Source: Pyruvatibacter sp. (GTDB taxonomy: Bacteria > Pseudomonadota > Alphaproteobacteria > CGMCC-115125). From it: DNA of 64,000 nt. The position numbers and the translations under genes were made by a program. Under the pieces are notes generated by a model that was not told where the DNA came from, ran no database searches, and saw only the letters and a program-made list of their open reading frames with translations. Position 1 is the stretch's first letter, and each line of letters starts with the position of its first letter. Below are positions 34,719-43,784 of this stretch, in pieces. The stretch is taken from the NCBI RefSeq assembly GCF_040219635.1, contig NZ_JAVJSC010000003.1:692501-756500 (forward strand). Direction: 5' to 3'.

Positions 34719-35126
34719 CTAATCCCCGGGCATCTGTGACGGGTCCATCCACATGATTTCCCAGATATGGCCGTCGGGGTCGCGGAAGGCCCGGCCATAC
34801 ATGAAGCCGTGATCCTGGGCGGGTCGGAACTCGTCGCCGCCATGGTCGCGTGCGGCACCGACCAGTCGGTCGACCTCTGCGCGCGTATCGACCTGCAAGG
34901 CGACCAGCACTTCCGTCACCGCGTGGGCGTCGGCTGGCGGGGTCGGCGCGAACTGTGCGAGCTTCTCATGGGTGAGAAGCATGGCCGACATCTGTGCGCC
35001 GATTTCCATGCCGGCCGCAGTGTCGTCACTGAAGTCCTCGTTGAACGAGAAGCCCACGCCTTCGAAGAAGCGGCGGGACCGGCCGAGGTCTGCCACAGGA
35101 AGATTGACGTAGATGTGCTGGATCAT
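34719..35126 (-). CDS. VOC superfamily (glyoxalase-like) protein
   Basis: A 135-residue glyoxalase/bleomycin-resistance fold protein: MIQHIYVNLPVADLGRS, FFEGVGFSFNEDFSDD, and GRAFRDPDGHIWEIMWMDP. The two half-modules are visible, but the metal ligands are not certain. It starts six bases after the tetR stop, so the two are surely co-transcribed. Confidence 0.9.
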   Translation of the reverse strand: MIQHIYVNLPVADLGRSRRFFEGVGFSFNEDFSDDTAAGMEIGAQMSAMLLTHEKLAQFAPTPPADAHAVTEVLVALQVDTRAEVDRLVGAARDHGGDEFRPAQDHGFMYGRAFRDPDGHIWEIMWMDPSQMPGD

Positions 35127-35132
35127 GGGGAG

Positions 35133-35750
35133 TCACTCCGTTGTGGGTCTGGTCTCAAACAACAGCTCGATGTAACGGCGCAGATGGCGCGTGCTGGAAA
35201 TGGCCACGCCCACATTGCCGGTGGCCTTAGCCAGAACGAACGCGCCCTGCAGCACCGCCTGGGTGTGCAGGGCAAGGCTGCTCGGTGACCAGTCAACTCT
35301 GTCCGGAGCAATGCCGTGGTCAGCCATGGCAGCGGCAATGTCAGCTTCGAGTGTGGCGGCATGGCCGCAGATGCTGTTGGCGCAGGCATCGCGGATCGCC
35401 GGGCTGGTATCATAGGCCTCCTGCACCATAGTGCCGACAAGACATGTCACCTGTTCGACAGGGCCATCAAGAAGCGCAATGCGGAAATCCACATAGGCGA
35501 GTACGCGCTCAAGCGGATCCGCCGGTGCATGGTAGGGCGCGGCGGCGAACAGGGCGCTTGTCGTTTCGTGCCAGAAATCCGCAGCCGCGACGCCCAGCGC
35601 ATCCTTGCTCGCGAAATGATGGAAGAACGCGCCCTTGGTGACCCCGGCAGCCGCACACAGGTCATCCACCGTCGTGGCTGAGAAGCCCTGCGCCCGGATG
35701 ACGTCCCGGGCGGCCTCCAGCAGCTTTGTTCGTGCCATCGCTTTGCGCAC
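35133..35750 (-). CDS. TetR/AcrR family transcriptional regulator
   Basis: A 205-residue TetR repressor. The helix-turn-helix is at about 8-55 (ARDVIRAQGFSATTVDDLCA, AAGVTKGAFFHHFASKDAL). The C-terminal ligand domain resembles the TetR_C group found with VOC/DUF1428 genes. GTG 35750 lies just after GGAGG; ATG 35738 is an alternative. A perfect 28-bp palindrome directly upstream is its likely operator, so the regulator probably represses its own operon. Confidence 0.93.
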   Translation of the reverse strand: MRKAMARTKLLEAARDVIRAQGFSATTVDDLCAAAGVTKGAFFHHFASKDALGVAAADFWHETTSALFAAAPYHAPADPLERVLAYVDFRIALLDGPVEQVTCLVGTMVQEAYDTSPAIRDACANSICGHAATLEADIAAAMADHGIAPDRVDWSPSSLALHTQAVLQGAFVLAKATGNVGVAISSTRHLRRYIELLFETRPTTE

Positions 35751-35767
35751 TCATGCCTCCATTCCAA

Positions 35768-35795
35768 ATAACATACCAACCAGTTGGTATGTTAT
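35768..35795. promoter_or_regulatory. Perfect 28-bp palindrome, likely TetR operator
   Basis: ATAACATACCAAC, a two-base centre (CA) and GTTGGTATGTTAT form 13-bp perfect arms. It lies 18 bp before the tetR start codon, where TetR-family operators typically overlap the promoter. Confidence 0.8.
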
Positions 35796-35874
35796 GCAAT
35801 GCCGATTTGCGGGTGGGGCCGATATGCGGGTGGGGTGGCCTGGCCCCATGCCTGCCTTCTGCCGGGCCAACCGG

Positions 35875-35902
35875 TTGCAATTCCCAACGAAAAGCGTATG
35901 GT
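35875..35902 (+). promoter_or_regulatory. Candidate sigma-70 promoter of the rimP-nusA operon
   Basis: TTGCAA (35875-35880) and TATGGT (35897-35902) are separated by 16 bases, a fair match to housekeeping promoter boxes. It lies between the divergent tetR and rimP genes and upstream of the leader terminator. Confidence 0.35.
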
Positions 35903-35966
35903 CCGCGCCAAGTTGAGACCCCGGTTGTTTTGCTGACCAAGGCAAAATGGCTGCGACGGTAGGTTT

Positions 35967-35992
35967 GGGGCCCTCGCGGGGCCCTTTTTTTT
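35967..35992 (+). terminator. Intrinsic terminator in the rimP leader
   Basis: GGGGCCC, TCGC and GGGGCCC form a strong hairpin followed by eight T residues (35985-35992), ending 31 bp before the rimP start. No forward-strand gene lies upstream within the window between tetR and this site, so the terminated transcript must be a short leader or small RNA. This fits attenuation of the nusA operon. Confidence 0.8.
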
Positions 35993-36022
35993 GCCTTTTT
36001 GCGGCATCAGGAGACATCTGGT

Positions 36023-36595
36023 TTGAGCCTCAAGGCCAAAACACCGGCGGAAGAAAAGATCGAGGCGCTGATAGCACCGCTCATCGAGAGCATGGGCTAT
36101 GAGATTGTCCGTATCCGGATCATCGGCTCCGGCACGCCGGTGTTGCAGGTGATGGCGCAGCGCGCTGACGGCACCATGCCGATTGAAGGCTGCGAGGAAG
36201 TATCGCGGGCCATTTCGGCGGCGCTGGATGTGGATGACCCGATTTCGGGCAAATACACGCTTGAAGTGTCGTCACCCGGCATCGACCGTCCGCTGACCCG
36301 CGAAAAGGATTTTGACACCTGGGCCGGGCATCTCGCCAAGGTGGAACTGCAAATGCCCATTGATGGCCGCAAACGCTTTCGCGGTCTGCTGGACGGATAC
36401 GCCGACGGTGAAATACGCATCGCCGTTGAGATTGAAGGATTTTCGCAACCGCAGGTCGTCGGCCTGCCGTTCGCTGATCTGCACGACGCCAAACTTGTTT
36501 TGACCGACGCGCTTATCAAGCAGGCCCAAAAATCAGGCGGTGCCAATCCGGCACCTACCGAACTTGAAACACTCGAAGAAGACATAACGGAGTAA
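36023..36595 (+). CDS. rimP: Ribosome maturation factor RimP
   Basis: About 190 residues. It assists 30S subunit maturation. Seen: KIEALIAPLIESMGYEIVRI, CEEVSRAISAALDVDDPI and YTLEVSSPGIDRPLTREKDF, then the SH3-like C-terminal domain. The TTG start at 36023 has CAGGAGA nine bases upstream. First gene of the rimP-nusA-ylxR-infB-rbfA-truB-rpsO-pnp series. Confidence 0.96.
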   Translation: MSLKAKTPAEEKIEALIAPLIESMGYEIVRIRIIGSGTPVLQVMAQRADGTMPIEGCEEVSRAISAALDVDDPISGKYTLEVSSPGIDRPLTREKDFDTWAGHLAKVELQMPIDGRKRFRGLLDGYADGEIRIAVEIEGFSQPQVVGLPFADLHDAKLVLTDALIKQAQKSGGANPAPTELETLEEDITE

Positions 36596-36602
36596 GTCAC
36601 CC

Positions 36603-38252
36603 ATGGCACAGGCTGTTAGCGCCAACCGGCTGGAGTTGTTGCAGATCGCAGATGCGGTCGCCCGCGAAAAGTCGATCGACAAGGCCATCGTCATTGAAGC
36701 GCTGGAAGACGCCATTCAAAAGGCGGCGCGCTCACGCTATGGCGCGGAAAACGAAATCCGCGCCGAGATTGATCCCACCACCGGCGAGATCAAGCTCAAC
36801 CGTCTGCAGGAAGTGGTGGAGGAAGTCGAAAACGACGCCACCGAGATTTCCCTCAAGGACGCGCAGGTCCGCAACCCGGCTGCCGTGGTTGGCGACTTTC
36901 TGACCGAGCCGCTGCCGCCGATTGATTTTGGTCGTATCGCCGCCCAGACCGCCAAGCAGGTGATCGTGCAAAAAGTGCGCGACGCAGAACGCGACCGCCA
37001 GTTCGATGAATACAAGGACCGTATCGGCGACATCATTCACGGGCTGGTCAAGCGCGTTGAATATGGCCACGTCATTGTTGACCTTGGTCGCGCCGAAGCC
37101 ATTGTCCGCCGCGACGAACAGATCCCCCGCGAGGCATTCCGCACCGGCGACCGCATCCGCGCCTATGTGTTTGATGTGCGCCGCGAGCCGCGCGGCCCGC
37201 AGATTTTCCTGTCGCGCACCCACCCGCAATTCATGGCCAAGCTGTTTGAACAGGAAGTGCCGGAAATCTACGATGGCATCATCGAAATCCGTGCCGTGGC
37301 GCGTGATCCCGGCAGCCGTGCCAAGATCGCCGTGATCTCCAACGACGGCTCGATTGACCCTGTTGGCGCCTGCGTGGGTATGCGCGGCAGCCGTGTGCAG
37401 GCCGTGGTCAACGAGTTGCAGGGCGAAAAGATCGACATCATCCAGTGGTCGCCGGACCCTGCAACCTTCATCGTCAACGGGCTGGCCCCGGCGGAAGTGG
37501 TGAAGGTGGTGCTCGACGAAGATGCCGAGCGCATTGAAGTGGTGGTGCCCGACGACCAGTTGTCGCTGGCCATTGGCCGCCGTGGCCAGAACGTGCGCCT
37601 GGCCTCGCAGCTGTCCGGCTGGACCATTGATATTCTGACCGAGGCCGAAGAAAGCGAACGCCGTCAGGCAGAGTTCGCCGAACGCTCGCAACTGTTTGAA
37701 CAGGCGCTGGACGTGGACGAGGTAATTGCACAGCTTCTGGCGTCCGAAGGCTTCGCCACGGTCGAAGAAATCGCCTATGTGGACGCCGAGGAAGTGGCTG
37801 ACATCGAAGGTTTTGATGAAGAGACGGCGTCCGAGATCCAGGCGCGCGCCACCGAATATCTTGAAAAGCTCGACGCGGAACGCGACGCCAAACGCAAGGA
37901 GCTTGGCGTGGCCGATGAAGTGGGCGAGGTGCCCGGCATCACCGCGGCCATGCTGGTATCGCTTGGCGAAAACGACGTGAAATCGCTGGAAGACCTGGCG
38001 GGCTGTGCAACGGACGACCTCACCGGATACTACGAAACGGTGGATGGCGAACGCCGCCGCGAGCCGGGCTTCCTTGATGGCCACGATGTGTCGGCGGCGG
38101 ACGCCGAAGACATCATCATGGCGGCCCGCGTCAAGGCCGGCTGGATCACCGAAGAAGATCTGGCGGCCATGCGGGCTGACGCCGAAGCGGCGGAAGCAGG
38201 AGACGACGCGGGCGACGGTGAGGTGGACGCTGAGGAGGCACCGGCTGAGTGA
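36603..38252 (+). CDS. nusA: Transcription termination/antitermination factor NusA
   Basis: A 549-residue NusA. N-terminal RNA polymerase-binding domain, S1 domain (DIIHGLVKRVEYGHVIVDLG), KH1/KH2 (GACVGMRGSRVQAVVNEL; SLAIGRRGQNVRLASQL) and C-terminal helix-hairpin-helix repeats (FATVEEIAYVDAEEVADIEG; GENDVKSLEDLAG) with an acidic tail. It may control its own operon through the leader terminator upstream of rimP. It overlaps the next gene by four bases. Confidence 0.98.
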   Translation: MAQAVSANRLELLQIADAVAREKSIDKAIVIEALEDAIQKAARSRYGAENEIRAEIDPTTGEIKLNRLQEVVEEVENDATEISLKDAQVRNPAAVVGDFLTEPLPPIDFGRIAAQTAKQVIVQKVRDAERDRQFDEYKDRIGDIIHGLVKRVEYGHVIVDLGRAEAIVRRDEQIPREAFRTGDRIRAYVFDVRREPRGPQIFLSRTHPQFMAKLFEQEVPEIYDGIIEIRAVARDPGSRAKIAVISNDGSIDPVGACVGMRGSRVQAVVNELQGEKIDIIQWSPDPATFIVNGLAPAEVVKVVLDEDAERIEVVVPDDQLSLAIGRRGQNVRLASQLSGWTIDILTEAEESERRQAEFAERSQLFEQALDVDEVIAQLLASEGFATVEEIAYVDAEEVADIEGFDEETASEIQARATEYLEKLDAERDAKRKELGVADEVGEVPGITAAMLVSLGENDVKSLEDLAGCATDDLTGYYETVDGERRREPGFLDGHDVSAADAEDIIMAARVKAGWITEEDLAAMRADAEAAEAGDDAGDGEVDAEEAPAE

Positions 38253-38977
38253 AGCCTGAGGACGTAACCACACCGCAGCAACGCCGCGAGCGCGCCGGCC
38301 ACAAGAAGCGCCCGGAGCGCAAATGCATTGTCACCGGCGAGCCGGGCACCCCGCAGACCCTTGTGCGGTTTGCGGTCAGCCCGGATGGCACCGTGGTGCC
38401 GGATATTGACGGCAAGTTGCCGGGGCGCGGTATCTGGGTGTCGGCCTCCCGGCAGGCGGTGGACAAGGCGGCCCAAAAAGGGCTGTTTGCCCGCGCCGCC
38501 AAGGCAAAGGTGAAGGCCGCAGAAACACTGGCGGATCAGGTGGAAGCGGGCCTGAAGGCGCGGATTCTGGCGCTTTTGGGGCTGGCAAAGAAGGCGGGGC
38601 AGCTTTATGCGGGCCTCACCAAAGTTGAAGAAGCGGTTGAACAGACAACAGCCAGAACCCACGTGGCGGCGCTGTTTCTGGCGTCTGATGCAGGCAATGA
38701 AGGCCAGCGCAACGGGCGGTCGCTGGCGGCCAAAGTCGAGGCCCCCGTTATTGCCGTTTTTTCGGCAGAACAATTGGGTTTGGCATTGGGGCGGGCAAAT
38801 GTGGTACATGCTGCCCTGACTGCAGGCGGCCCCCCCCCAAAAGGAGGGGTGCCGGATAGGTTGCCATCCGATGCGCCGGACACGGTTAAGGGTCCACGGG
38901 CGCGGACGGACGACAGGTTAGCCGACCTCATTTTGGGTGAGGTCGGGCGTTTGCAGGGGTTCCTCGGCGGAGCTTGA
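38249..38977 (+). CDS. YlxR/L7Ae-type RNA-binding protein
   Basis: A 242-residue two-domain protein. The YlxR part (about 15-95) has RKCIVTGEP, LPGRGIWVSAS and AAQKGLF; the second part (about 100-190) resembles ribosomal L7Ae (ILALLGLAKKAGQLYAGLTK). YlxR proteins bind RNA, with reported links to RNase P. The GTG start overlaps the nusA stop. A run of nine C (38830-38838) in the 3' third is a possible slippage site; the 50 residues after it look unconserved. Confidence 0.93.
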   Translation: MKPEDVTTPQQRRERAGHKKRPERKCIVTGEPGTPQTLVRFAVSPDGTVVPDIDGKLPGRGIWVSASRQAVDKAAQKGLFARAAKAKVKAAETLADQVEAGLKARILALLGLAKKAGQLYAGLTKVEEAVEQTTARTHVAALFLASDAGNEGQRNGRSLAAKVEAPVIAVFSAEQLGLALGRANVVHAALTAGGPPPKGGVPDRLPSDAPDTVKGPRARTDDRLADLILGEVGRLQGFLGGA

Positions 38978-39066
38978 GTGGGGGGTTGCCCCCGTATGGT
39001 GGGTCATGCCACGCCTTGGATATTGGGCGGGCGGCACCCGTGACGACAAGGTTTTGAAGGGTTCGC

Positions 39067-41838
39067 ATGAGCGAGACGAAGGATACGGACACCGAAGACG
39101 GCGAAACCGGCGGAGCAGCAGGCCCCACCCGGACGCCGCGCGCATCCGGCGGCAAGCTGACGCTTGGCCGCACGGTCGAGTCCGGTCATGTGCGGCAGAA
39201 CTTCTCCCATGGCCGCTCCAAGGCGGTGCTGGTTGAGAAGAAGCGCCGTCGTGTTGCGCCGACAAAAGACAAGGCGGCAGCCGCGGCTGCTGCCGAAAAG
39301 AAGCCTGCGGCGAAAACCGCCGCCAAGGCACCTGAGGCTGTACCGGCAGCAGAGAAAAAAGCCGCCAGCACGCCCGCGGCCGAACAGGCCGCAGCTACGC
39401 CTGCCGCGAAGTCCACGGCAAAGGCTGCCTCCACACCAGCCGCCAAACCGGCTGCCAAGCCTGCCGCTAAGTCTGCCGCCAAAAAAGCCGCACCCGCAGC
39501 AGCCCCCCAGGACGCCAAACCCGCCCGTGCCGAACGCCCCGAGCGTGAAGCCCGCGCGCGCGGCAACATGGTGCTGCGCACGCTGACCGATGATGAAAAA
39601 GACGCCCGCGGTCGCGCCCTTGTAGAGGCCCGCGAACGCGAAAAGACCGAACGTCAAAAAGCCAAGGAAGACGCCGAGCGCCGCAAGATTGCCGAAGAGG
39701 CCGAGCGCGTGGCAGCCCTTGAGGAAGCCGAGCGTCTGGCGCAGGAAGAAGAGCGCGCGCGTCGCGAGGCCGAAGCCAAGGCCAAGGCCGACAAGGCCGC
39801 CGCCCTGCAGGCCAAGGAAGAAGCCGAAGCCGACGGTGTGCCCCTTGAGCCCGGCGAAGCTAAGCCTGGCGCCAAGACCAAAACACCCACGCCGGTCACC
39901 AAGAAGCGCGAAGAAGATGCAGCAACCACCAAGCGCGCGCCCACTGCCGAGCGCCGCCGTGGCCGACTGACCATCTCAAACGCATTGGACGACGAACCGC
40001 GCCAGCGCTCGCTTGCCGCCATGCGCCGCCGCCAGCAGCGCGAAAAGCGCGCCCGGGGCGGTCAGCAGGAGCAGGTGAAGGTTCACCGCGAGGTCAAGAT
40101 TCCCGACACCATCACGGTTCAGGAACTGGCCAGCCGCATGACCGAGCGCGCCGTGGACGTGATCAAGCTGCTGATGGCACAGGGCCAGATGATGCAGATA
40201 AATGACGTGATCGACGCGGATACCGCGCAGTTGATTGCCGAAGAAATGGGTCACACCGTCAAGCGCGTGTCTGCTGCTGACGTGGAAGTCGGCCTTGAAG
40301 GCACGGACGACGACGAAGCTGATCTGCGTCCGCGCGCGCCGGTTGTCACCGTCATGGGCCACGTTGACCACGGCAAGACATCACTTCTTGATGCCCTGCG
40401 CCAGACCGATGTTGTGGCGGGCGAGGCCGGTGGCATCACCCAGCACATTGGCGCCTATCAGGTGCGGATGCCGGGCGGTGAGCGGATTACCTTCCTTGAT
40501 ACGCCGGGCCATGAAGCCTTCACCACCATGCGTGCGCGTGGGGCCAAGGCGACTGACATCGTTATCCTGGTTGTGGCAGGCGATGACGGCGTGATGCCGC
40601 AGACCATCGAAGCCATCAATCACGCCAGGGCGGCGAACGTGCCCATCATCGTGGCCATCAACAAGATGGACAAACCTGATGTGGATGCCAACCGTGTACG
40701 GACGGATTTGCTGCAACACGAAATTGTCGTGGAAAGCATGTCCGGCGACGTGCAGGAAGTTGAAGTCTCCGCGCTCAAGAAAATGAATCTCGACAAGCTG
40801 GAAGAAGCCATTCTTCTGCAGTCGGAGCTTCTTGAGCTCAAAGCCAACCCGGACCGGGCCGCCGACGGCCTTGTGATTGAAGCCCAGCTCGACAAGGGCC
40901 GTGGCCCCGTGGCCACCGTGCTTGTTCAGCGCGGCACGCTGAAAGTCGGCGACGTGCTGGTCGCCGGTGCTGAGTGGGGCAAGGTCCGCGCCCTCATCAA
41001 TGATCGCGGCGAGCAGGTAAGCGAAGCCGGCCCGTCTGAGCCCGTTGCCGTGCTTGGCCTCGGCGGCACACCGGAGGCCGGCGACAGCATTTCCGTTGTG
41101 GAAGACGAAGCCCGCGCCCGTGAAATCACTGAATACCGTACGGGCCTCGCTCGCGACAAACGCGCTGCCGGTTCAGCGCGCGGCTCGCTGGAGCAGATGT
41201 TCACCCAGCTTCAGACCGCAGACAAAAAAGAAGTGCCGCTGGTTGTGAAGGGTGACGTGCAGGGGTCGGTTGAAGCCATCATCGGTGCGCTCGATAAGGC
41301 GGGTACGGACGATATCATGGCCCGCATACTGCACGCAGGTGTTGGCGGCATCACCGAAAGTGATGTCACGCTGGCAGCAGCTTCGGGCGCTGCCATTCTG
41401 GGCTTCAACGTGCGTGCCAATGCGCCCGCACGGGATGCGGCCCGCCAGCAGGGTGTGGACATTCGCTACTATGCGGTGATCTACGATCTGGTGGACGACG
41501 TCAAAGCCGCCATGGCCGGTGTGCTTGGGCCGGAATTGCGCGAGACGTTCCTCGGCAATGCCGAGATTCTGGAGGTCTTCAACGTCTCGAAGGTTGGCAA
41601 GGTGGCCGGCTGTCGCGTCACCGAAGGCACCGTCAAGCGCGGCTCGAAAGTGCGCCTGCTGCGCGATGACGTGGTGATCCACGAAGGCACGCTGTCAACG
41701 CTCAAGCGCTTCAAGGATGAAGTGAAGGAAGTTCAGTCGGGTCAGGAATGCGGCATGTCGTTTGAGAACTATCAGGACATCCGCAAGGGCGACACCATTG
41801 AGTGTTTCGATGTGACCGAAGTGGAGCGGGTGCTCTAG
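39067..41838 (+). CDS. infB: Translation initiation factor IF-2
   Basis: A 923-residue IF-2 GTPase that delivers initiator tRNA. After an IF2-associated N-terminal segment comes a long Ala/Lys/Pro low-complexity stretch (about residues 60-155), a charged helical region, and then the GTPase with GHVDHGKTSLLD, DTPGHEAF and NKMD. Domains II-IV follow (GDVQGSVEAIIGAL; RGSKVRLLRDD). The N-terminal extension is typical of alphaproteobacteria. Confidence 0.98.
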   Translation: MSETKDTDTEDGETGGAAGPTRTPRASGGKLTLGRTVESGHVRQNFSHGRSKAVLVEKKRRRVAPTKDKAAAAAAAEKKPAAKTAAKAPEAVPAAEKKAASTPAAEQAAATPAAKSTAKAASTPAAKPAAKPAAKSAAKKAAPAAAPQDAKPARAERPEREARARGNMVLRTLTDDEKDARGRALVEAREREKTERQKAKEDAERRKIAEEAERVAALEEAERLAQEEERARREAEAKAKADKAAALQAKEEAEADGVPLEPGEAKPGAKTKTPTPVTKKREEDAATTKRAPTAERRRGRLTISNALDDEPRQRSLAAMRRRQQREKRARGGQQEQVKVHREVKIPDTITVQELASRMTERAVDVIKLLMAQGQMMQINDVIDADTAQLIAEEMGHTVKRVSAADVEVGLEGTDDDEADLRPRAPVVTVMGHVDHGKTSLLDALRQTDVVAGEAGGITQHIGAYQVRMPGGERITFLDTPGHEAFTTMRARGAKATDIVILVVAGDDGVMPQTIEAINHARAANVPIIVAINKMDKPDVDANRVRTDLLQHEIVVESMSGDVQEVEVSALKKMNLDKLEEAILLQSELLELKANPDRAADGLVIEAQLDKGRGPVATVLVQRGTLKVGDVLVAGAEWGKVRALINDRGEQVSEAGPSEPVAVLGLGGTPEAGDSISVVEDEARAREITEYRTGLARDKRAAGSARGSLEQMFTQLQTADKKEVPLVVKGDVQGSVEAIIGALDKAGTDDIMARILHAGVGGITESDVTLAAASGAAILGFNVRANAPARDAARQQGVDIRYYAVIYDLVDDVKAAMAGVLGPELRETFLGNAEILEVFNVSKVGKVAGCRVTEGTVKRGSKVRLLRDDVVIHEGTLSTLKRFKDEVKEVQSGQECGMSFENYQDIRKGDTIECFDVTEVERVL

Positions 41839-41872
41839 GGAACTCCGGGGTCATCCCAAACCGGTTACAAAC

Positions 41873-42286
41873 ATGCAGCGACGTGAAAAAGCCTCAGGCC
41901 CGCGCGGCCCCTCGCAACGCCAGTTGCGGGTTGGAGAACTCATTCGCCATGTGCTGAGTGAGCTTCTTGCGCGCGGAGATGTGCACGACCCGGTGCTGGA
42001 AACCACCATCGTGACCGTAACCGAAGTGCGCCCGTCGCCGGACCTGCGCAATGCCCGTGTGGCTATTGAGCCGCTGGGCGGTAAGGGCGAGGCAGACGTG
42101 CTGGAAGCACTCCGGCGCAACCGCAAATATCTGCGCGGCGAACTGGGCAAGCGCATGACCACCAAATACACCCCCGATCTTACCTTCGAGATCGACAAGA
42201 GCTTCGCCGAGGGCTCCCACATCGACAGCCTGTTGCGGTCGCCCGAAGTGGCCCGCGACACCAACTCAACCGATAAGAGCGACTAA
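41873..42286 (+). CDS. rbfA: Ribosome-binding factor A
   Basis: A 137-residue 30S maturation factor with the KH-like fold: SQRQLRVGELIRHVLSELLA, VTVTEVRPSPDLRNARVAIE and LTFEIDKSFAEGSHIDSLL. It lies between infB and truB with short gaps, as usual in this operon. Confidence 0.97.
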   Translation: MQRREKASGPRGPSQRQLRVGELIRHVLSELLARGDVHDPVLETTIVTVTEVRPSPDLRNARVAIEPLGGKGEADVLEALRRNRKYLRGELGKRMTTKYTPDLTFEIDKSFAEGSHIDSLLRSPEVARDTNSTDKSD

Positions 42287-42289
42287 CCC

Positions 42290-43252
42290 ATGGGTCGCCG
42301 CAAAAAAGGCCTGCCTGTTTCAGGATGGGTGGTGGTCGATAAGCCCGTTGGCCCCACATCCACCCACGTGGTGTCAAAAGTCCGCCGTGCGTTCAACGCG
42401 CAAAAGGCCGGGCACGCGGGCACGCTGGACCCGCTTGGCTCCGGCATTTTGCCGGTCGCTCTGGGCGAGGCGACCAAGACCGTGCCCTTTTTGGTGGATG
42501 CCTCCAAGGAATACCGCTTCACCATCCGCTGGGGCGAGGCCCGCGACACCGATGACCGCGAAGGCAGGGTGACGAACACCAGCGATGCACGCCCCACCCG
42601 CGAGCAGATCATTGCTGGTCTGCCAAAATATATCGGTGAAATCAGCCAGACCCCGCCGCAATATTCTGCCGTCAAGATCAATGGCGAACGCGCCTATGAT
42701 TTGGCCCGCGACGGCGAAACGGTCGAGATAAAGTCCCGGACGGTCGAAATCCACCGTCTGGAGCTGATCGACCAGCCATCCGCGGACGAAGCAACGCTGG
42801 AAATGACCTGCGGCAAGGGCACGTATGTGAGGGCCGTTGCCCGCGATCTGGCGCAGGATCTGGGGACTTTTGGCCATGTGGCCATGCTGCGCCGCCTGCG
42901 CGTCGGCCCGTTCAGCGAGGCGGACGCCGTGGCGCTGGACACGCTCACCCAGGCAGGCTCCCAATTACAGGTGGAAAAGCCGGACGATTTGAGCAATAGT
43001 CCGCCCGCGCCAGACCCCAAGGCGCCTTTTTTATTGCCCCTTGAGACCGCGCTGGACGACATCCCGGCACTGGCCGTGAGTGGCAATGATGCGGCGCGAT
43101 TAAAGCAAGGTCAGGCGGTTCTGTCGCGTGGACGGGACGCTCCCATTGTCAACGGCACTGTATGCGCCATGCTTCACGGGCAACCTGTTGCCTTGTGTGA
43201 AGCCGGACAAGGCGAGCTTCGCCCCACGCGCGTTTTCAACCTTCCCTCCTGA
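42290..43252 (+). CDS. truB: tRNA pseudouridine(55) synthase
   Basis: A 320-residue TruB that makes pseudouridine 55 in tRNA. It has GWVVVDKPVGPTSTHVV, the catalytic Asp in GHAGTLDPLGSGILPVALGE, EISQTPPQYSAVKINGERAY and CGKGTYVRAVARDL. It begins three bases after rbfA stops. Confidence 0.97.
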   Translation: MGRRKKGLPVSGWVVVDKPVGPTSTHVVSKVRRAFNAQKAGHAGTLDPLGSGILPVALGEATKTVPFLVDASKEYRFTIRWGEARDTDDREGRVTNTSDARPTREQIIAGLPKYIGEISQTPPQYSAVKINGERAYDLARDGETVEIKSRTVEIHRLELIDQPSADEATLEMTCGKGTYVRAVARDLAQDLGTFGHVAMLRRLRVGPFSEADAVALDTLTQAGSQLQVEKPDDLSNSPPAPDPKAPFLLPLETALDDIPALAVSGNDAARLKQGQAVLSRGRDAPIVNGTVCAMLHGQPVALCEAGQGELRPTRVFNLPS

Positions 43253-43308
43253 GGGAAGACATCAAACAGCGCCTCGTTTTGGACGGGGTGCCAAAGAAAG
43301 GACGCCCG

Positions 43309-43578
43309 ATGTCGATTACCCAAGAGCGCAAAACAGCGCTCATCAAAGAATACGGCACCAAGGACGGCGACACAGGCTCTCCCGAAGTGCAGGTCGCCAT
43401 CCTCACCGAGCGGATTGCAAATCTGACGGATCACTTCAAGGGCCACGGCAAGGACAATCACTCCCGCCGCGGCTTGCTGAAAATGGTCAGCCAGCGCCGC
43501 CGCCTGCTGGATTACGTCAAAGCCAAGGACGAGCCGCGCTACAAGGACTTGATCCAGCGTCTGGGCATCCGCCGCTAA
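43309..43578 (+). CDS. rpsO: 30S ribosomal protein S15
   Basis: 89 residues, normal for S15: MSITQERKTALIKEYGTKDG, DTGSPEVQVAILTERI, HSRRGLLKMVSQRRRLLDYV. The start is ATG 43309; the in-frame upstream ATG would add ten unlike residues. S15 represses its own mRNA in several bacteria. Confidence 0.98.
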   Translation: MSITQERKTALIKEYGTKDGDTGSPEVQVAILTERIANLTDHFKGHGKDNHSRRGLLKMVSQRRRLLDYVKAKDEPRYKDLIQRLGIRR

Positions 43579-43591
43579 CACACCAAAAACA

Positions 43592-43626
43592 AACGCCCGC
43601 CCCGGCAATTTTCCGCGGCGGGCGTT
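43592..43626 (+). promoter_or_regulatory. Hairpin between rpsO and pnp
   Basis: AACGCCCGCC (43592-43601) and GGCGGGCGTT (43617-43626) form a perfect 10-bp stem with a 15-base loop. There is no U-tract after it, so it is more likely an RNA processing or mRNA-stabilising structure, as seen between rpsO and pnp in other bacteria, than a terminator. Confidence 0.6.
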
Positions 43627-43784
43627 GGTACAAAAAAATCCGCACACGGATCATCGGGAAGGCCCGCTTGGTTCGCGTGCGGTCCGGCAGAACGGGAAGG
43701 CCCGTTTTCCGGCATCTGGGCGGCCCTAGGCAAACGAATGCCCCCGCCCGTGCCACATGACGGCACACGATCAGGAAATGAAAT

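Noticed and set aside
34700..34730. tRNA-like GGTTCGAAT motif
   Set aside because: It lies in a 30-bp gap between two VOC genes, with no acceptor or anticodon stem around it.
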